Source: Stenotrophomonas maltophilia (GTDB lineage: Bacteria > Pseudomonadota > Gammaproteobacteria > Xanthomonadales > Xanthomonadaceae). Taken from it: a DNA stretch of 64,000 nt. The translations under genes and the position numbers were made by a program. The stretch is from positions 722,358 to 786,357 of the forward strand of contig FOZF01000001.1 of NCBI GenBank assembly GCA_900113425.1, in the 5' to 3' direction. Below, piece after piece: positions 17,954 through 25,919 of this stretch (its first letter is position 1; each line of letters opens with the position of its first letter). The notes beneath the pieces were generated by a model, which had not been told where the DNA came from, did not search any database, and saw only the letters and a list, made by a program, of their open reading frames with translations.

Positions 17954-18388
17954 ATGAACGCCAGCCCCCCTCGCCCCCCGTCCTCCGCCTATCGCTACCT
18001 GTTCGTGCTCGCGCTGGGTCTGCTGATCGGCCTGATCGCCACGGTGATGGTCGGCCGCGCCCTGCAGGCCCGCCGTGACCCCTTCCCGGACAGCCTGATG
18101 CAGGTGATGCAGCGGCAATCCCAGCTGCTGCAGCAGGCTCAACAGCAGAACCGCTGCAGCCTGGCCGACAGCGTGCCGCGCCTGCAGACGCTGCGCCTGC
18201 TCTCCAACGACCTGGACCTGGCCTTCCCCGGCCTGAAGGACAGTGCGCGGTTCCAGCAGCATGCCAGCCAGTACCGGGCCGGCCTCAATGCCGCCCTGGC
18301 GGCGCCACCGGCGGACTGCACCGCGCTGGCCCAGGTGGTGCAGACGCTGCAGGCCGACTGCCGCGCCTGCCATCAGGATTTCCGTTGA
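17954..18388 (+). CDS. Membrane-anchored c'-type cytochrome-like protein
   Basis: The 144-residue protein has an N-terminal membrane helix at about residues 14-35 (YLFVLALGLLIGLIATVMVG), then a helical periplasmic domain with a Gln-rich stretch. It ends with a single haem motif CRACH (C136, C139, H140), close to the C-terminus as in class II (c') cytochromes. It probably binds haem c covalently in the periplasm. The partner is unknown, and it stands alone between tcdA and a glycine-zipper lipoprotein. Confidence 0.75.
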   Translation: MNASPPRPPSSAYRYLFVLALGLLIGLIATVMVGRALQARRDPFPDSLMQVMQRQSQLLQQAQQQNRCSLADSVPRLQTLRLLSNDLDLAFPGLKDSARFQQHASQYRAGLNAALAAPPADCTALAQVVQTLQADCRACHQDFR

Positions 18389-18524
18389 ACAGCGTTCATC
18401 CCGCAGCCGGTCATGGCGGCGTTGATTGGCGTCTTGTTCACGTTGGAAAGGAGACGATTCGCGCACCCTGCTGCATGACGCAGTACCACCCAACACATCC
18501 GCCTTCACGGCCAGGAGACGCCTC

Positions 18525-19019
18525 ATGAAGATCCAGCTCATCGCCGCCAGTGCCATCGCCACCCTCGCCCTGGCCGGCTGCGCCACCTCGCCGGGTTACG
18601 GCGGCGGCGGCTACAACAATGGGTACAACAACGGCGGCTACGGCAACAACTCCGGCTACAACCAGGGCCGTTGCGCCGACTGCGGCATCGTCACCCGCAT
18701 CAACACCGTGCAGTCCGGCCGCACTGCGCCCAGCGCGACCGGCGCGATCCTCGGCGGCATCGTGGGTGCGGTTGCCGGCCATGAGATCTCCGACCACACC
18801 GGCGGCAGCCGCGGCAACAAGAACATCGCCGCAGCGGCGGGTGCCGTGGGTGGCGCGCTGGCCGGCAACCAGATCCAGAAGAACGTGACCAGCGATACGT
18901 ATGACATCAGCGTGCGCATGGATGACGGACGCACCATCGTCGTCAACCAGCGTGATCTGGGCGGCATCCGCGAGAACACCTACGTGCGCGTGGTCAACGG
19001 CCGGGTGATCCTGCGCTGA
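18525..19019 (+). CDS. Glycine-zipper 2TM outer-membrane lipoprotein
   Basis: The 164-residue lipoprotein has leader MKIQLIAASAIATLALAGC and lipobox LAGC (Cys19). A Gly/Tyr/Asn-rich low-complexity stretch follows (about residues 25-45), then CADCG and the glycine zipper (ATGAILGGIVGAVAGHEISD, later AAAGAVGGALAGNQIQK). The C-terminal domain is short and basic (VRMDDGRTIVVNQRDLGG). It resembles SlyB/PcP-type lipoproteins thought to stabilise the outer membrane. The ATG is 10 nt after an AGGAG; a terminator follows. Confidence 0.85.
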   Translation: MKIQLIAASAIATLALAGCATSPGYGGGGYNNGYNNGGYGNNSGYNQGRCADCGIVTRINTVQSGRTAPSATGAILGGIVGAVAGHEISDHTGGSRGNKNIAAAAGAVGGALAGNQIQKNVTSDTYDISVRMDDGRTIVVNQRDLGGIRENTYVRVVNGRVILR

Positions 19020-19042
19020 TCCGCTGCCGGTCCCGGACAAAG

Positions 19043-19070
19043 AAAAAGGCCCGCTTGCGCGGGCCTTTTT
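19043..19070. terminator. Bidirectional terminator between lipoprotein and cold-shock genes
   Basis: A GC stem (aggcccgc / gcgggcct) has five A before and five T after, placed between the two converging genes. Either strand gives stem plus T-run. Confidence 0.92.
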
Positions 19071-19091
19071 CATGTGACGGCTGCAGACCGG

Positions 19092-19301
19092 TCAGATCGG
19101 CTGCACGGCGTCGGCCTGCAGGCCCTTCTGGCCCTGCACGACGGTGAAGGTGACCTTCTGGCCTTCCTTCAGGCTCTTGAAGCCCTGGGTCTGGATGGCG
19201 CGGAAGTGCACGAACACGTCTTCGCCGTTTTCACGGCTGATGAAGCCGAAGCCCTTTGCATCGTTGAACCACTTGACAGTACCGTTCTCGCGTTCGGACA
19301 T
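19092..19301 (-). CDS. Cold-shock domain protein (CspA family)
   Basis: The 69-residue single OB-fold RNA/DNA-binding protein has RNP-1 (KGFGFI) and RNP-2 (DVFVHF) intact. It melts RNA secondary structure and is usually abundant. I choose ATG 19301 ([13 protein letters not shown]), which gives the standard length. The 236-bp gap upstream leaves room for the long 5' leader common in cold-shock genes. Confidence 0.95.
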   Translation of the reverse strand: MSERENGTVKWFNDAKGFGFISRENGEDVFVHFRAIQTQGFKSLKEGQKVTFTVVQGQKGLQADAVQPI

Positions 19302-19480
19302 CTCACTAACTCCCTGATGACTCTCTCTTGTTGTTGGAAACGCCTTGTGGGCGGCTGACAAGCAAGGGGGAAGCGAGGTGCATCGATGCAGCGGATCGGG
19401 AAGATCTTGCTTCATCAGGCCACGATCCACGGTGACCTTGCCAAGCTCAGCGACTGCAACTTAACCCGGCCAAAACGAAA

Positions 19481-19509
19481 AAGCAACTGGCAAAATCTTT
19501 CACTGTCAA
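19481..19509 (-). promoter_or_regulatory. Candidate sigma70 promoter for the cold-shock gene
   Basis: On the minus strand an exact -35 hexamer TTGACA (19509-19504) is followed after 17 bp by a weak -10 (TTGCTT, 19486-19481). This would give a leader of about 170 nt before the start codon, in the range of thermoregulated cold-shock leaders. Confidence 0.35.
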
Positions 19510-19537
19510 CCCCAAAAAGACAACCATACGGGACAGC

Positions 19538-20023
19538 ATGGGCCTCTCATTCATCTTGTATCTGCTAGCGGTCATTTTTGTCCTCGTTGGTATTGCCGGC
19601 ATCGTCCTGCCGGCACTTCCAGGCGTCCCGCTGGTGTTCGTCGGCCTGCTGCTTGCGGCGTGGGCCGACGGCTTCACCCATGTCGGCTGGCCAACCCTGC
19701 TGGTACTGGGCGTGCTGACCCTGCTTTCCCTGCTGGCCGATGTGCTGGCCACGGTGGTCGGGGCCCAGCGCGTCGGGGCCAGCCGCAAGGCGCTGTGGGG
19801 CACCTTCATCGGCAGCATCGCCGGACTGTTCTTCATGCCCATCGGCCTGTTCGCCGGCCCGCTGGTCGGTGCTCTGCTGGGCGAGTACTGGCACACGCGC
19901 GAACTGGGCCGCTCGACCCGGGTCGGCCTTGCCACCTGGTTGGGCATCCTGCTGGGGCTGGCGCTGAAACTGGCGGTGGTCATCGCGATGCTGGGCCTGT
20001 TCGCATTTGCCTGGTTCCTGTAA
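19538..20023 (+). CDS. DUF456 family membrane protein
   Basis: The 161-residue, very hydrophobic protein has about four membrane helices: residues 4-35, 45-65, 85-115 and 135-160. Glycine-zipper-like turns (FIGSIAGLFFMPIGLFAGPLVGALLGEY) are characteristic of the DUF456 family. Function is unknown. It is divergent from the cold-shock gene and stands as a single gene. Confidence 0.85.
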   Translation: MGLSFILYLLAVIFVLVGIAGIVLPALPGVPLVFVGLLLAAWADGFTHVGWPTLLVLGVLTLLSLLADVLATVVGAQRVGASRKALWGTFIGSIAGLFFMPIGLFAGPLVGALLGEYWHTRELGRSTRVGLATWLGILLGLALKLAVVIAMLGLFAFAWFL

Positions 20024-20152
20024 CGCATACCGCACGGTCTTCACGCCGCGCGCACACCTGCGCCGGGCATAAGACTCCGTAGGGCTGGCCGTTGCTGCGG
20101 GCAGCCGCCACACTGTGCGTCTTCCCGTAGTCATCCCGAAGGGCCTGCTGCA

Positions 20153-21307
20153 ATGACCCTCCCGCCGTTGCTCCCCCGTCTGGCGCCGTTGGCGCTTGCC
20201 CTGGCCAGCGCGCCGCTGGCCGCGCAGGAAATCGCGCCTGCCACGACCACCACTCCGGCCGGTTGCGCCGCCATTGAAACCGACGCCGCCCGACTGTCGT
20301 GCTACGACCGTCTGTTCGGCCGTAACGCACCGGCCACCGCCGAGGCCGATGCCGCCGCGCAGCAGGCCGCGCAGGCGCTGCGCGAACAGCGTCGCGCCGC
20401 CCGCCTGAGCCAGGGCGAAGAGAACCTGCGGGCGCGGGTCAGCGATGTGCTCCGCCCCGCCCCGGACGACAGCGCCCTGGCCAATGCAGGCCGCGGTTCT
20501 CTGCTGGACAGCCGCTGGGAACTGGCGGAAGACTCCAAGCTGGGCCCGTTCCAGCTGCGCGCCTACAAGCCGGTGTACCTGCTGCCGGCGTTCTGGACCA
20601 GCGACAAGAACCAGATGCCGCAGTCGCCGAATCCGGCCAACAGCGTGACCGAGCCGCAGGCGCTGGACAGTGCCGAGCTGAAGTTCCAGATCAGCTTCAA
20701 GACCAAGATCGCCGAGAATCTGTTCGGCGACAACGGCGACATCTGGGCCGGCTATACCCAGAGCTCGCGCTGGCAGGCCTACAACGCCGAGAATTCGCGC
20801 CCGTTCCGCGAGACCAATTACGAGCCGGAAGTGATGATGGTATTCCGCAACGGCTACTCGATTGGTGGCTGGCGCGGACGCATGACCGGCATCAGCCTCA
20901 ACCATCAGTCCAACGGCCGTGCCGATCCCCTTTCGCGCAGCTGGAACCGGGTGATGCTCAACATCGGGCTGGACCGCGAGAACTGGGCGCTGGTACTGCG
21001 GCCCTGGTACCGCATTCCCGAAACGCGCAGCGATGACAACAACCCGGACATCGAGGATTACATGGGCCGCGGCGACGCGACCCTGATCTGGAACCGCAAT
21101 GGCCACGAAGTGTCCCTGATGGCGCGCCATTCGCTGCGTACCGGCGACCGTTCGCATGGCGCCCTGCAGCTCGACTACGGTTTCCCGATCAGCAACCTGC
21201 TGCGCGGCCACATCCAGGTCTTCGACGGATACGGAGAAAGCCTGATCGACTACAACCACAAGGCCACCTACGTGGGCGTGGGCGTGTCGCTGCTGGAATG
21301 GTTCTGA
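20153..21307 (+). CDS. pldA: Outer-membrane phospholipase A
   Basis: The 384-residue OMPLA-type enzyme hydrolyses phospholipids that have slipped into the outer leaflet of the outer membrane. A Sec leader (ends PLAAQE) is followed by an N-terminal extension of about 100 residues with a Gln/Ala/Arg-rich helix. The barrel carries the catalytic signature NHQSNGRADPLSRSWNR, with His, Ser and downstream Asn in place. The protein ends in F, as outer-membrane barrels do. The arsC start overlaps its stop (TGATG), so the two are coupled. Confidence 0.9.
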   Translation: MTLPPLLPRLAPLALALASAPLAAQEIAPATTTTPAGCAAIETDAARLSCYDRLFGRNAPATAEADAAAQQAAQALREQRRAARLSQGEENLRARVSDVLRPAPDDSALANAGRGSLLDSRWELAEDSKLGPFQLRAYKPVYLLPAFWTSDKNQMPQSPNPANSVTEPQALDSAELKFQISFKTKIAENLFGDNGDIWAGYTQSSRWQAYNAENSRPFRETNYEPEVMMVFRNGYSIGGWRGRMTGISLNHQSNGRADPLSRSWNRVMLNIGLDRENWALVLRPWYRIPETRSDDNNPDIEDYMGRGDATLIWNRNGHEVSLMARHSLRTGDRSHGALQLDYGFPISNLLRGHIQVFDGYGESLIDYNHKATYVGVGVSLLEWF

Positions 21308-21648
21308 TGGGCGTGACGATCTGGCACAACCCGGCGTGCAGCAATTCGCGCGGCGCACTGAAGCTCATCCGCGACGCCGGCATCGAGCCGGAGGTGATCG
21401 AGTACCTGCAGGCACCGCCCGACGTGGCGACCCTGCGCCAGCTGCTTGCCGAATCCGGGCTGGCCGCCGCCGACCTGGTGCGCAGCAAGGAACCGGAGTT
21501 TGCCGGTCTGGCGCTGGCCGGGGCCGATGAGGCGACCCTGCTGGCGGCGATGGCGGCGCACCCGCGCCTGATCAACCGGCCCGTGGTGCGCACGGCCAAG
21601 GGCACGCGCCTGTGCCGCCCGCCGGAAACGGTGCTGGAGATCCTGTAG
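21307..21648 (+). CDS. arsC: Arsenate reductase-like (glutaredoxin-dependent ArsC/YfgD)
   Basis: The 113-residue thioredoxin-fold protein has the catalytic NPACSNSR motif at the N-terminus and the C-terminal LINRPVV motif that helps bind the oxyanion. It would reduce arsenate with glutathione and glutaredoxin. The start overlaps the pldA stop (TGATG); an in-frame ATG 9 nt earlier is also possible. No ars operon genes are present, so a housekeeping YfgD-like role is as likely as resistance. Confidence 0.85.
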   Translation: MGVTIWHNPACSNSRGALKLIRDAGIEPEVIEYLQAPPDVATLRQLLAESGLAAADLVRSKEPEFAGLALAGADEATLLAAMAAHPRLINRPVVRTAKGTRLCRPPETVLEIL

Positions 21649-21681
21649 CCCGGCCACAGGCACTCGGCCCAACGCCGGCGA

Positions 21682-22317
21682 TCATCGCCAGTCGCTGATG
21701 CCTTCGCGTCGATAGACTTCCGCGAAGGCGGGGCGCGCCTTCAGCGCGGTTGCGTGCGCCTTCAGCACCGGCCAGGTGTCAGTGGGCCGGGGCATGTTGC
21801 GCGACAAGCGCATCAGCATCACCAGCATGAAATCGACCACGCTGGGCGCGTCGCCCAGCAGGTAGGGGCCGTGCGCCTGCAGGTGCGCCGCCACCTGCTG
21901 CCAGGCCGCCTCCAGCTGCTGCCGGGCCATCGCACGCGTTGCCTCCACGCAGGCCTCGCCCGCCGCTTCGTGCGGATAGAACCATGCACGATAGGCAGGC
22001 TGCAGGGTGTTGGCACACCAGAACATCCAGCGATAGGCCTCGCCCCGCGCGGGCGTGCCCACGGCCGGCAACAACCCCGCTTCGGGATGGCGGTCGGCCA
22101 GGTACAGCGCGATGGCCGCCGCCTCGGTCAACACCTGGCCATCGATCTCCAGGGTCGGCACCCTCCCGGCCGGATTCAACGCCAGGTAGTCCGCAGCCTT
22201 GTGCTCGCGCCTGTCGAAATCCAGCAGCACCAGTTCATGCTCGATGCCCAGCTCGATCAGCAGCCAGTGCACGACCAGCGAAGCAGTACTCGACGAACCA
22301 TACAGGGTGGTGCTCAT
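21682..22317 (-). CDS. Glutathione S-transferase family protein
   Basis: The 211-residue GST starts at the thioredoxin-like domain (TTLYGSSSTASLVVHWLLIELG). It has the glutathione-binding NPAGRVPTLEIDGQVLTEAAAI, followed by the helical domain ending in the capping-box-like SVVDFMLVML. An N-terminal Ser/Tyr-type active site is suggested by YGSSST. It differs clearly from the GST at 13595-14254. No operon partner is evident. Confidence 0.87.
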   Translation of the reverse strand: MSTTLYGSSSTASLVVHWLLIELGIEHELVLLDFDRREHKAADYLALNPAGRVPTLEIDGQVLTEAAAIALYLADRHPEAGLLPAVGTPARGEAYRWMFWCANTLQPAYRAWFYPHEAAGEACVEATRAMARQQLEAAWQQVAAHLQAHGPYLLGDAPSVVDFMLVMLMRLSRNMPRPTDTWPVLKAHATALKARPAFAEVYRREGISDWR

Positions 22318-22374
22318 GCGCGGGATCCGCTGCGGGTGGAGCCGGCAATTATGCGCCCGCCCGGCGACCACTGC

Positions 22375-22716
22375 TCAACCGCAGCTGCTCATGCAGGTAT
22401 CGCGACGTTCGCCGCAGCTCATCATCGGCTGCCGCAGCGTGCAGTCATGCGCCTTCAGTTCACAGGAGCGGCGCAGATCGGCATTGGCGATGTCCTTGCA
22501 GCGCTTGTCGGCAGCCGGAGCCATCTGCTGTTCACAGCTGCTCTGCCGACTGCCCAGGCTGTCCGCCTGCGCCATGCAGCTGCGATGGCTGGCCTGGCAC
22601 TGCATGCGGCATTGCGCCGATGCGCTGAAATCCGCTCCTTCATACGAGGAGGAGGTGCTGCTGCAGCCGGCCAGTGCGAACAGCCCGGCAAGCGCGAAGT
22701 TCCGTAACAGCGGCAT
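22375..22716 (-). CDS. Cys-rich hypothetical lipoprotein
   Basis: The 113-residue protein has leader MPLLRNFALAGLFALAGC and lipobox LAGC. The mature part has nine further cysteines in spaced pairs (CRMQCQASHRSC, SCEQQM, RCKDI, SCELKAHDC, SCGERRDTCMSSC), so a disulfide-rich periplasmic or outer-membrane domain is expected. I do not recognise the family. The start is set at the second Met because it gives the lipoprotein leader. Confidence 0.72.
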   Translation of the reverse strand: MPLLRNFALAGLFALAGCSSTSSSYEGADFSASAQCRMQCQASHRSCMAQADSLGSRQSSCEQQMAPAADKRCKDIANADLRRSCELKAHDCTLRQPMMSCGERRDTCMSSCG

Positions 22717-22779
22717 GAACGTTCCCGGTTCGAGTCGCATGGAAACTAGCAGAAGTTCCGTGCCGGCTCGTTAAACGAC

Positions 22780-22803
22780 AAACGGCGCCAACAGGCGCCG
22801 TTT
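22780..22803 (-). terminator. Terminator after fumarase
   Basis: A perfect 10-bp stem (aaacggcgcc / ggcgccgttt) with a 4-nt loop lies 22 bp beyond the fumarase stop. The T-run on the minus strand is only three long, so termination may be moderate. Confidence 0.7.
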
Positions 22804-22824
22804 GCCATCAAGCGTGTGCCGCGC

Positions 22825-24342
22825 TTACTCCACCACCACCGGAATCTTGCCGATGCGGGCCTGCCATTCGCGCGGGCCGGTCTTGTGCACCGATTCACCG
22901 GTGGAGTCGACCGCCACCGTCACTGGCATGTCCTGCACGGTGAACTCGTAGATCGCTTCCATGCCGAGATCGGCGAACCCGACCACCTTGGCCGCCTTGA
23001 TCGCCTTGGACACCAGATAGGCCGAGCCACCGACCGCCGTCAGGTACGCCGACTTGTTGTCACGGATCGCCTCGATCGCAGCCGGGCCGCGCTCGGCCTT
23101 GCCGACCATGCCCAGCAGGCCGGTCTGTTCCAGCACCTGGCGGGTGAACTTGTCCATGCGCGTTGCCGTGGTCGGGCCGGCCGGACCGACCACTTCGTCG
23201 CGCACCGGATCGACCGGGCCGACGTAGTAGATGAAGCGTCCCTTCAGATCGACCGGCAGGGCTTCGCCCTTGTTGAGCATGTCGACCATGCGCTTGTGCG
23301 CGGCGTCGCGGCCGGTCAGCAGCTTGCCGTTGAGCAGAAGCGTCTGACCCGGCTTCCAGCTGGCCACCTCCTCCGGGGTGATCGTATCCAGGTCCACACG
23401 GGTGCCCTTGGAGGCGTCGTAGGTCAGCTTCGGCCAGTCCTCCAGCGACGGCGGATCCAGCATCACCGGGCCGCTGCCATCCAGGGTGAAGTGCGCGTGG
23501 CGGGTCGCGGCGCAGTTCGGGATCATCGCCACCGGCAGGTTGGCCGCGTGGGTCGGGTAATCGTTGATCTTGATGTCCAGCACCGTAGTCAGGCCACCCA
23601 GGCCCTGCGCGCCGATGCCCAGCGCATTGACCTTCTCGTACAGCTCCAGGCGCAGCTCTTCGATCCGGTTGGACGCTCCACGGGCCTGCAGCTCGGTGAT
23701 GTCGATCGGCTCCATCAGCGCTTCCTTGGCCAGCAGCATGGCCTTCTCCGCGGTGCCGCCGATGCCGATGCCCAGCATGCCCGGCGGGCACCAGCCGGCC
23801 CCCATGGTCGGCACGGTCTTGAGCACCCAGTCGACGATGGAGTCGGACGGATTGAGCATGGCGAACTTGGTCTTGGCTTCCGAACCGCCGCCCTTTGCGG
23901 CCACGATCACATCCACCTTGTTGCCCGGCACGACCTTGACGTTGACCACGCCCGGGGTGTTGTCCTTCGTGTTGATGCGCTTGCCGGCCGGATCCGCCAG
24001 CACCGAAGCACGCAGCTTGTTGTCCGGATGCAGATAGGCGCGGCGCACGCCTTCATTGGCCATGTCTTCCACGCCCATGGTGGCGTCGTCCCAGCGCACA
24101 TCCATGCCGATTTCCAGGAACACGGTGACGATGCCGGTGTCCTGGCAGATCGGACGATGGCCTTCGGCGCACATCCGCGAATTGATCAGGATCTGGGCCA
24201 TCGCCTCCTTCGCGGCCGGCGACTCCTCGCGCTCGTAGGCAGCGGCGAGATTCTTGATGTAGTCGACCGGGTGGTAGTACGAGATGTACTGCAGCGCGTC
24301 GGCGATGGACTGGATGAGGTCTTCCTGCTTGATCGATGTCAC
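22825..24342 (-). CDS. fumA: Fumarate hydratase, class I (Fe-S)
   Basis: The 505-residue 4Fe-4S fumarase interconverts fumarate and malate in the TCA cycle. Cluster cysteines are visible in RPICQDTG, IPNCAATRH and GWCPPGMLGIGIGG. The C-terminal beta-like domain (LLNGKLLTGRDAAHKRM, YYVGPVDP, GPAGPTTATRMD) is intact. I choose the GTG at 24342 (MTSIKQEDLIQSI); the frame runs further upstream, but that extension is low-complexity and overlaps a repeat. It is oxygen-sensitive, in contrast to class II FumC. Confidence 0.93.
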   Translation of the reverse strand: MTSIKQEDLIQSIADALQYISYYHPVDYIKNLAAAYEREESPAAKEAMAQILINSRMCAEGHRPICQDTGIVTVFLEIGMDVRWDDATMGVEDMANEGVRRAYLHPDNKLRASVLADPAGKRINTKDNTPGVVNVKVVPGNKVDVIVAAKGGGSEAKTKFAMLNPSDSIVDWVLKTVPTMGAGWCPPGMLGIGIGGTAEKAMLLAKEALMEPIDITELQARGASNRIEELRLELYEKVNALGIGAQGLGGLTTVLDIKINDYPTHAANLPVAMIPNCAATRHAHFTLDGSGPVMLDPPSLEDWPKLTYDASKGTRVDLDTITPEEVASWKPGQTLLLNGKLLTGRDAAHKRMVDMLNKGEALPVDLKGRFIYYVGPVDPVRDEVVGPAGPTTATRMDKFTRQVLEQTGLLGMVGKAERGPAAIEAIRDNKSAYLTAVGGSAYLVSKAIKAAKVVGFADLGMEAIYEFTVQDMPVTVAVDSTGESVHKTGPREWQARIGKIPVVVE

Positions 24343-24418
24343 GGCTTGCTCGCTTGCTCGAGGCTGGCGGGGGTAATCCGCCCATTTTACCCCCTCCCCG
24401 GCTGCGGGTAGAGTCTGT

Positions 24419-24457
24419 GGGGTCAGAACCCTTTCCCGGGGAAAGGGATCTGACCCC
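24419..24457. repeat. ggggtcag-type inverted repeat, copy 1
   Basis: The arms read ggggtcagaacccttt and aaagggatctgacccc around a short centre, nearly perfect. The same sequence recurs at 33617-33654. It lies between the divergent fumarase and sigma-factor genes. Confidence 0.85.
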
Positions 24458-24500
24458 AAGCCCTTGTCACGCCCCTGCCCGCTGCGGCGTCCTTGCCCGC

Positions 24501-25397
24501 ATGAACGCCGAAACCGCCTTCCAGACCCACCGTCCGCGCCTGATGGCGCTCGCCTACCGCCTGCTGGGCAGCCGCGCCGACGCCGAGGACGTCGTCCAGG
24601 ACGCGTGGCTGCGCTGGTCCGGCGCCGACCCGGCCAGCGTCCGCGATGCCGAGGCATGGCTGGTCACCACCACCACGCGCCTGGGACTGGACCGGTTGCG
24701 TGCGGCCAAGCGCGAGCGCGCGCATTACGTGGGCCCGTGGCTGGCTGAACCAATGGCGGTCACCCTGGAGCCGGACCCGGCGCCCGGGCCGGCCCAGTTG
24801 CATGCCCTGGCCGATGATGTATCGGTGGCCTTCCTGACCCTGCTTGAACAGCTCGGCCCGGAGGAGCGCGCCGCGTTCCTGTTGAAGGAAGCGTTTGACC
24901 ACGACTATCGCGAGATCGCCGACCTGATCGGCCACAGCGAGGCCAACTGCCGGCAACTGGTGCACCGGGCCCGGCAGCGGCTGCAGGCCGGCCGGCCGCG
25001 CTTCAATGCCGACGCCGGCCAGCACCGGCAGTTGCTGGCACGCTTCATGGACGCGTCACAGCGTGGCGACAGCGAGGCGATCCAGGCCCTGCTGCATGCC
25101 AACGCGCTGATGGTGTCCGATGGAGGCGGCGTGGTCACCGCAGCGGTGCGCCCGCTGCTGGGTGCCGAACGCATCGGCCGCCTGTTCTGGGCCATTGCCC
25201 GCCGTGGTGGTACGCACCCGGCCCGGCTGGGCTACGTCAACGGCGAGCCGGCGATCCTGGGCTTCGACGGCGATCGCCTGCATTCGGTCACCACCATCGA
25301 GGTGATCGACGGCCGCATCGCGCGTCTGTACAGCGTGCTCAATCCGGAAAAACTGCCAGCGGTTGTCACGCACGCAGACGCGGCGGCGTCCTGGTAA
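24501..25397 (+). CDS. ECF41/SigJ-type RNA polymerase sigma factor
   Basis: The 298-residue sigma factor has region 2 (RLMALAYRLLGSRADAEDVVQDAWLRW) and region 4 (GPEERAAFLLKEAFDHDYREIADLIGHSEANCRQLVHRAR). It is followed by a C-terminal SnoaL-like domain of about 120 residues, which in the ECF41 group replaces an anti-sigma factor. The ECF41 hallmarks DGGG and NPEKL are present near residues 208 and 285. The next gene encodes a carboxymuconolactone-decarboxylase-like protein, the standard ECF41 partner. The start is ATG 24501. Confidence 0.92.
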   Translation: MNAETAFQTHRPRLMALAYRLLGSRADAEDVVQDAWLRWSGADPASVRDAEAWLVTTTTRLGLDRLRAAKRERAHYVGPWLAEPMAVTLEPDPAPGPAQLHALADDVSVAFLTLLEQLGPEERAAFLLKEAFDHDYREIADLIGHSEANCRQLVHRARQRLQAGRPRFNADAGQHRQLLARFMDASQRGDSEAIQALLHANALMVSDGGGVVTAAVRPLLGAERIGRLFWAIARRGGTHPARLGYVNGEPAILGFDGDRLHSVTTIEVIDGRIARLYSVLNPEKLPAVVTHADAAASW

Positions 25398-25433
25398 GGG
25401 AAGGCGGCCATCGGGGCCGCCGTGGAGCCCACC

Positions 25434-25883
25434 ATGTCCAACCTCGCCTCACCCCGCGTTCCCTATACCCGCCTGGCCGCCAAGGCTTTCAAGGGCCTGC
25501 TGGATACCAGCCAGGCAGTACATGACAGCTCGATCGATCCGACCCTGATGGAACTGGTGTTCCTGCGCGTGTCGCAACTCAACGGCTGCGGCTACTGCAT
25601 GGACATGCACGGTACGGCGCTGCGCAAGAGTGGCATCGAGCCGCGCAAGCTGGACACCCTGCCCGCCTGGCACGAAAGCCGCTTCTTCGATGCCCGTGAG
25701 CGCGCTGCGCTGGGCTGGGCCGAGGCCCTGACCCGGCTCACCGACGCCGCGCCATCGCAGGCAGCGTTCGATGCGCTGGCACCGCACTTCGATGAGAAGG
25801 GCATCAGCGACCTGAGCATGGGCATCGCGGTGATCAACGCCTGGAACCGCCTCGGCGCCGGCCTGCTGCCGCCGCTGCCGTGA
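25434..25883 (+). CDS. Carboxymuconolactone decarboxylase / AhpD-family protein
   Basis: The 149-residue helical protein has the AhpD-like redox motif NGCGYCMDMH, with the two Cys two apart, a few residues before the conserved His. The family includes thiol peroxidase-like reductases. It lies 36 bp after the ECF41 sigma gene and is its probable target or partner. ATG 25434 is used instead of the ATG at 25422, although no strong ribosome-binding site decides between them. Confidence 0.88.
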   Translation: MSNLASPRVPYTRLAAKAFKGLLDTSQAVHDSSIDPTLMELVFLRVSQLNGCGYCMDMHGTALRKSGIEPRKLDTLPAWHESRFFDARERAALGWAEALTRLTDAAPSQAAFDALAPHFDEKGISDLSMGIAVINAWNRLGAGLLPPLP

Positions 25884-25919
25884 GGCCGGGGCGGCCGCAG
25901 CCCCCGAGGCGGCCCTGCC

